In this document: positions 61,011-64,000 of the stretch, one piece after another
How the letters are laid out: each line of letters begins with the position of its first letter
How positions within the stretch are numbered: position 1 is the first letter of the stretch
Assembly (NCBI GenBank): GCA_964545875.1
Contig: CAZJHH010000002.1
Location: 331,994 to 395,993, forward strand
Direction of reading: 5' to 3'
Length of the DNA stretch: 64,000 bases
Source: DAIPKP01 sp964545875
Lineage (GTDB): Bacteria > Synergistota > Synergistia > Synergistales > Aminiphilaceae
Made by a program: the position numbers and the translations under genes
Notes under the pieces: model-generated
Database searches by the model: none
What the model was told of the DNA's origin: nothing
Seen by the model: only the letters and a program-made list of their open reading frames with translations

Positions 61011-61283
61011 ATGAAAACCACGTCCGCCGGGACCATCGAGTCCATGGACTGTCTGGTAACCGTTACCGAAGGAGCCTCCGGAAGCGGCATAGCGGTCACC
61101 ATCACAGGCTCCAGCGCAGCCCGGTTCGGTACGGCCATGAAAAAGACCGTTCTTGCCACGGTGAAGGATCTCCAGTACACCGGAGACGTCAGCATAGCGG
61201 TTCAGGATAACGGAGCTCTGGACCTCGTCCTTTCCGCTCGAACCAAAGCGGCGATTCTCCGCTTTCTGGGAGGTGCGGCATAA
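61011..61283 (+). CDS. citD: Citrate lyase acyl carrier protein (gamma subunit)
   Basis: A 90-residue acyl carrier subunit of citrate lyase or the related citramalate lyase. The attachment Ser for the phosphoribosyl-dephospho-CoA group is S11 in AGTIESMDCLV, matching the E. coli position. GGAGGG lies just before ATG 61011; the reading from 60888 is rejected. It overlaps citE by one base. The genes for prosthetic-group synthesis and acetylation (citC, citX, citG) are not in the window. Confidence 0.92.
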   Translation: MKTTSAGTIESMDCLVTVTEGASGSGIAVTITGSSAARFGTAMKKTVLATVKDLQYTGDVSIAVQDNGALDLVLSARTKAAILRFLGGAA

Positions 61284-62167
61284 TGCGTCTACGTCGAACC
61301 AAACTCTATCTTCCGGGGAATAACCCCAACATGCTCCTTCGGGGACATCTTTTCGAGCCCGACGGAGTTATCCTCGATCTTGAGGATGCAGTGGCCCTTT
61401 CCGAGAAGGACACCGCCCGAATTCTTATTCAACAGGTACTTAAACGAGGAGAGTTCGGCGACTGCGAGGTAACGGTACGGATCAACGGCATGGATACGGA
61501 TCTGTGGCGCCAGGACATCGAAGGAGTGGTTCCCTTCGGAGTCCACGGAGTCCGGGTTCCCAAGGTGGAAGATCCCAAAGAGATGCAGATTCTGGACGAA
61601 GCCCTTTCGGAAATCGAAGACAAGGCGGGGATCGCCCAGGGAAGCACTCTTGTTTTTTGTCTTCTTGAAACAGCCCTCGGCATTCATCGGGCCTATGACA
61701 TCGCTACTTCTACCAAACGAATCGCGGGGATCTGCCCCGGCGGGGAAGATCTTACCGCAGATCTTCATACCAGCCGTTCCGACAGCGGCGTAGAGCTCGT
61801 AGGGCCCCGGCGCATGGTGGTTCTCGCGGCGCACGCTGCGGGAGTCTGCGCCCTGGATACGGTCTTCTCCCGAATCGCCGATGAGGAAGGACTCAGGAAG
61901 GAAACCGAATTTGTCAAACAGCTGGGTTTCGAAGGAAAGAGCGTGATCCATCCCAACCAGATTCCTATCATTCACGGCGTGTTCACCCCTACCCCAAAGG
62001 AAATCGACAAGGCCAAACGTATCGTGGCCGCCGCCAAGGAAGCTGCCAAGCGAGGCCTCGGAGCGGTACAGGTGGACGGCAAGATGGTGGATCGGCCGGT
62101 GGTAAAGCGCGCTGAGTTCACTCTTCAGCGGGCGGGCATTACCCAGGAGGAGGTGCAGCAGGGATGA
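61283..62167 (+). CDS. citE: Citrate lyase beta subunit (citryl-ACP lyase)
   Basis: A 294-residue CitE-family TIM-barrel protein that cleaves citryl-ACP (or citramalyl-ACP) to acetyl-ACP plus a 2-oxo acid. Seen: LYLPGNNPNML, VILDLEDAVALSEKD, VRINGMDT, RVPKVEDP, and the metal-site Glu and Asp in GGEDLTADL. It is 4 bases overlapped with citF. Confidence 0.93.
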   Translation: MRLRRTKLYLPGNNPNMLLRGHLFEPDGVILDLEDAVALSEKDTARILIQQVLKRGEFGDCEVTVRINGMDTDLWRQDIEGVVPFGVHGVRVPKVEDPKEMQILDEALSEIEDKAGIAQGSTLVFCLLETALGIHRAYDIATSTKRIAGICPGGEDLTADLHTSRSDSGVELVGPRRMVVLAAHAAGVCALDTVFSRIADEEGLRKETEFVKQLGFEGKSVIHPNQIPIIHGVFTPTPKEIDKAKRIVAAAKEAAKRGLGAVQVDGKMVDRPVVKRAEFTLQRAGITQEEVQQG

Positions 62168-63711
62168 TTACGAACGCTCTGGGACGCAGACTTCCCGAAG
62201 AAATTCCCGGCTATGGCAAAGTACGACCCTACGAAGGATGGAACGCCCGAAAACCCGAAGGACATCGGGACGGCCCCCGGATTCGGGCTACCTTCAATGA
62301 CCGCACAGACAAGGTGCTGCGGGATATCAAAAGCGCCATCAAGGCCTCGGGGCTCCGAAGCGGCATGGTTATATCCTTTCATCATCACCTACGGAACGGA
62401 GATTTCGTGGTCAATGCAGTGCTGGATGCCTGTGCGGAAATGGGCATTCGAGACCTTACCCTCTTTCCCACCGCCCTCTTCGGAGTGCATAAGCATCTTA
62501 TTCAGCACATCAAGAGCGGGGTAATCACGAAAATATGGGGATCCGTAAACGGCCCCATCGGACAGCTCGTATCGGAGGGAGGCATGGAGTACCCCGCCAT
62601 TCTCCGGAGCCACGGCGGACGCCCCCGGGCTGTCACCAGCGGAGACGTACATATCGACGTGGCCTTCATCGCCTCTCCCACGGCGGATCGATACGGTAAT
62701 CTTTCAGGAGTGGGCTCCCGCTCTTCCTGCGGCTCCCTGGGCTACGCCTATACCGATGCCCTCTACGCAGACGTGGTGGTGGCCCTCACGGACAACCTTC
62801 AGCCCTACCCCATCGCCAATATCGGTATCTCCCAGCTCAACGTGGATTTCGTGGTGGATATGGAGAGTATCGGAGATCCCGCGGGAATCGTCTCCGGCAC
62901 CACTCAGGTAACCCGGGATCCTTTGCGGCTTCTCATCGCCAATCATGCGGCGAAGCTCATCGAGGCGAGTCCCTACTTCCACGACGGCATATCCTTCCAG
63001 ACCGGAGCAGGAGGCATCTCTCTGGCGGTGGCCAAGTTCGTCCGAGATGCCATGCGGGAACGCAAAATCAAGGGGAGCTTCGGCCTCGGAGGCATTACGG
63101 GCTTCTTCGTGGACATGCTCAAAGAAGGGCTCTTCGAGCGCCTGCTGGACGTACAGTCCTTCGACCTCGATGCGGTGCGTTCCATCGCGGAAAACCCGAA
63201 CCACGTGGAGATCTCCGCAGACTGGTACGCCAACCCCTGGAATGCGGGATGTGCGGTGAACATGCTGGACGTGGTGGTTCTGGGAGCCACGGAAATCGAC
63301 CGAAGCTTCAACGTGAACGTGAATACCGAAGCCACGGGAGCCCTGCTCCACGGCATAGGAGGGCACCAGGACACCGCTTCGGGAGCCAAGCTCACGATAA
63401 TCACCCAGCCCCTCCTCCGGGGACGCATTCCCTGCGTGGTAGACGACGTCTACTCCGTCACCACTCCGGGAGAAGTGGTGGATGCCCTGGTTACGGAGTA
63501 CGGGGTCACTCTCAACCCCAAAAGAACGGATCTTCTGGAGGCGGCCAAAGAGGCGGGAAACGTACCTCTGGTTTCCATGGAGGAACTGGTAGAAAAGGCT
63601 CACAACCTCACAGGGCCCATGGACCCCGTGGAAGTGGAGGATCGTATCATCGGCGTTATCGAGTGGCGTGACGGGACGGTACTCGACGTGGTGCGCCAGC
63701 TCAAGGCGTAG
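62164..63711 (+). CDS. citF: Citrate lyase alpha subunit (acetyl-ACP:citrate ACP transferase)
   Basis: A 515-residue CoA-transferase-fold subunit that exchanges acetate for citrate on the acyl carrier protein. The N-terminus GRRLPEEIPGYGKVRPYEGW is typical of CitF. Further blocks include SFHHHLRNGDFVVNAVLDA (split), GSVNGPIG, and SFGLGGITGFFVDMLKEGL (split). Length matches the family (~510). The citrate versus citramalate preference cannot be told by eye. It ends the operon. Confidence 0.93.
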   Translation: MITNALGRRLPEEIPGYGKVRPYEGWNARKPEGHRDGPRIRATFNDRTDKVLRDIKSAIKASGLRSGMVISFHHHLRNGDFVVNAVLDACAEMGIRDLTLFPTALFGVHKHLIQHIKSGVITKIWGSVNGPIGQLVSEGGMEYPAILRSHGGRPRAVTSGDVHIDVAFIASPTADRYGNLSGVGSRSSCGSLGYAYTDALYADVVVALTDNLQPYPIANIGISQLNVDFVVDMESIGDPAGIVSGTTQVTRDPLRLLIANHAAKLIEASPYFHDGISFQTGAGGISLAVAKFVRDAMRERKIKGSFGLGGITGFFVDMLKEGLFERLLDVQSFDLDAVRSIAENPNHVEISADWYANPWNAGCAVNMLDVVVLGATEIDRSFNVNVNTEATGALLHGIGGHQDTASGAKLTIITQPLLRGRIPCVVDDVYSVTTPGEVVDALVTEYGVTLNPKRTDLLEAAKEAGNVPLVSMEELVEKAHNLTGPMDPVEVEDRIIGVIEWRDGTVLDVVRQLKA

Positions 63712-63789
63712 CACGTTCTTCCGGCGGAAAAAGCGCAGAAGTTCCGCCTCCCTCGCCGAAAACCGAATTCAAACAAATAGCCCGAACCT

Positions 63790-63841
63790 AGACCCTCCGA
63801 AGAAACAGGCACATGGAAAGCCCTGGTTTTTCGGAGGGTCT
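63790..63841 (+). terminator. Hairpin terminator after citF
   Basis: Twelve-base arms (AGACCCTCCGAA at 63790-63801, its complement at 63830-63841) with an internal small hairpin in the 28-base loop. The tail TCCATAATT is only mildly T-rich. Confidence 0.55.
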
Positions 63842-64000
63842 TCCATAATTGAAAAGACGCTGGGAATCTGATGGCGGAAACGCTCCATATCGGGGGGATC
63901 TTCAGGTGAAAGTTTTCTCAAAATCAATTTCCCGTTGTTTTTTCTCGCTAGATGTAAACTACAAGTGCAACGGGGCTAAGATTTACAAGATTTAATGATA
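63842..64000. other. Window end without a gene
   Basis: I see no coding region, promoter of good quality, or RNA in the last 159 bases. It is presumably the upstream region of the next gene. Confidence 0.4.

Noticed and set aside
1..64000. Search for CRISPR arrays, insertion sequences, tRNA genes and prophage genes
   Set aside because: No regularly spaced repeats, transposase motifs, tRNA-like cloverleaf or phage structural proteins were noticed. Gaps between genes are short and accounted for; a computed scan could still reveal something small.

Overview
The window looks like a chromosomal segment from an anaerobic, diderm, amino-acid or organic-acid fermenting bacterium, most likely a member of the Synergistota. 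This assignment is inferred from gene content. The window combines an Rnf complex, a 14-gene Mbh-type energy-converting hydrogenase, carbamate kinase, a citrate-lyase module and lipid A modification genes. It also has strong GGAGG ribosome binding sites, frequent TTG/GTG starts and moderate GC. I saw no tRNA, 5S/16S/23S rRNA, CRISPR array, transposase or prophage gene. The only RNA gene recognised is the SRP RNA.

Layout. (1) 1-8954, minus strand: hpf, then a run of molybdopterin oxidoreductase, hypA, hypB, UvrD/PcrA helicase, coaE (with an extra C-terminal domain) and a DHH-CBS-CCA-transferase fusion cut by the window edge. (2) 9177-15118: an aspartate-type aminotransferase, arcC, the translation genes rpsB-tsf / pyrH-frr, and a divergent CsoR-family repressor. 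(3) 15223-17023: an unknown protein, the SRP RNA, and a secreted PheC-like solute-binding protein. (4) 17115-25490, minus: mbhA-N, in the same order as the archaeal membrane-bound hydrogenase operon. (5) 25815-31838: a DNRLRE-type secreted protein, a membrane protein, a Na+/Ca2+ exchanger and four small envelope/secreted proteins. (6) 32075-34522: glnS and a methyltransferase. (7) 34781-42025: apbE, a NusG-domain-II protein and a Gx transporter on plus, convergent with rnfCDGEAB on minus. (8) 42366-52394: a YhhQ-like transporter, then arnT-B-C-A(formyltransferase)-A(decarboxylase)-D and a patatin-like lipase on plus, with ugd convergent on minus. (9) 52511-63711: a TGS/uridine-kinase-like protein on minus. 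On plus there follow a FadR-type regulator, an HD protein, two aconitase-family heterodimers, an NADP-type isocitrate-dehydrogenase-like enzyme and citrate lyase-like citDEF.

How the genes fit together. Rnf (ferredoxin:NAD+, ion pumping) and Mbh (ferredoxin:H+, coupled to Mrp-like ion translocation) are two ferredoxin outlets typical of an anaerobe that oxidises 2-oxo acids. ApbE supplies the covalent FMN of RnfG and RnfD. HypA and HypB serve nickel insertion into the hydrogenase. The FadR/HD/hydratase/dehydrogenase/lyase block reads as one regulated pathway joining 2-oxoglutarate-type acids to citrate-type acids and then to acetate plus a 2-oxo acid. Unusual active-site residues in one hydratase and in the dehydrogenase leave its true substrates open; I regard this block as the best candidate for an undescribed system. 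The Arn set plus Ugd makes L-Ara4N for lipid A, with ArnA split into two genes.
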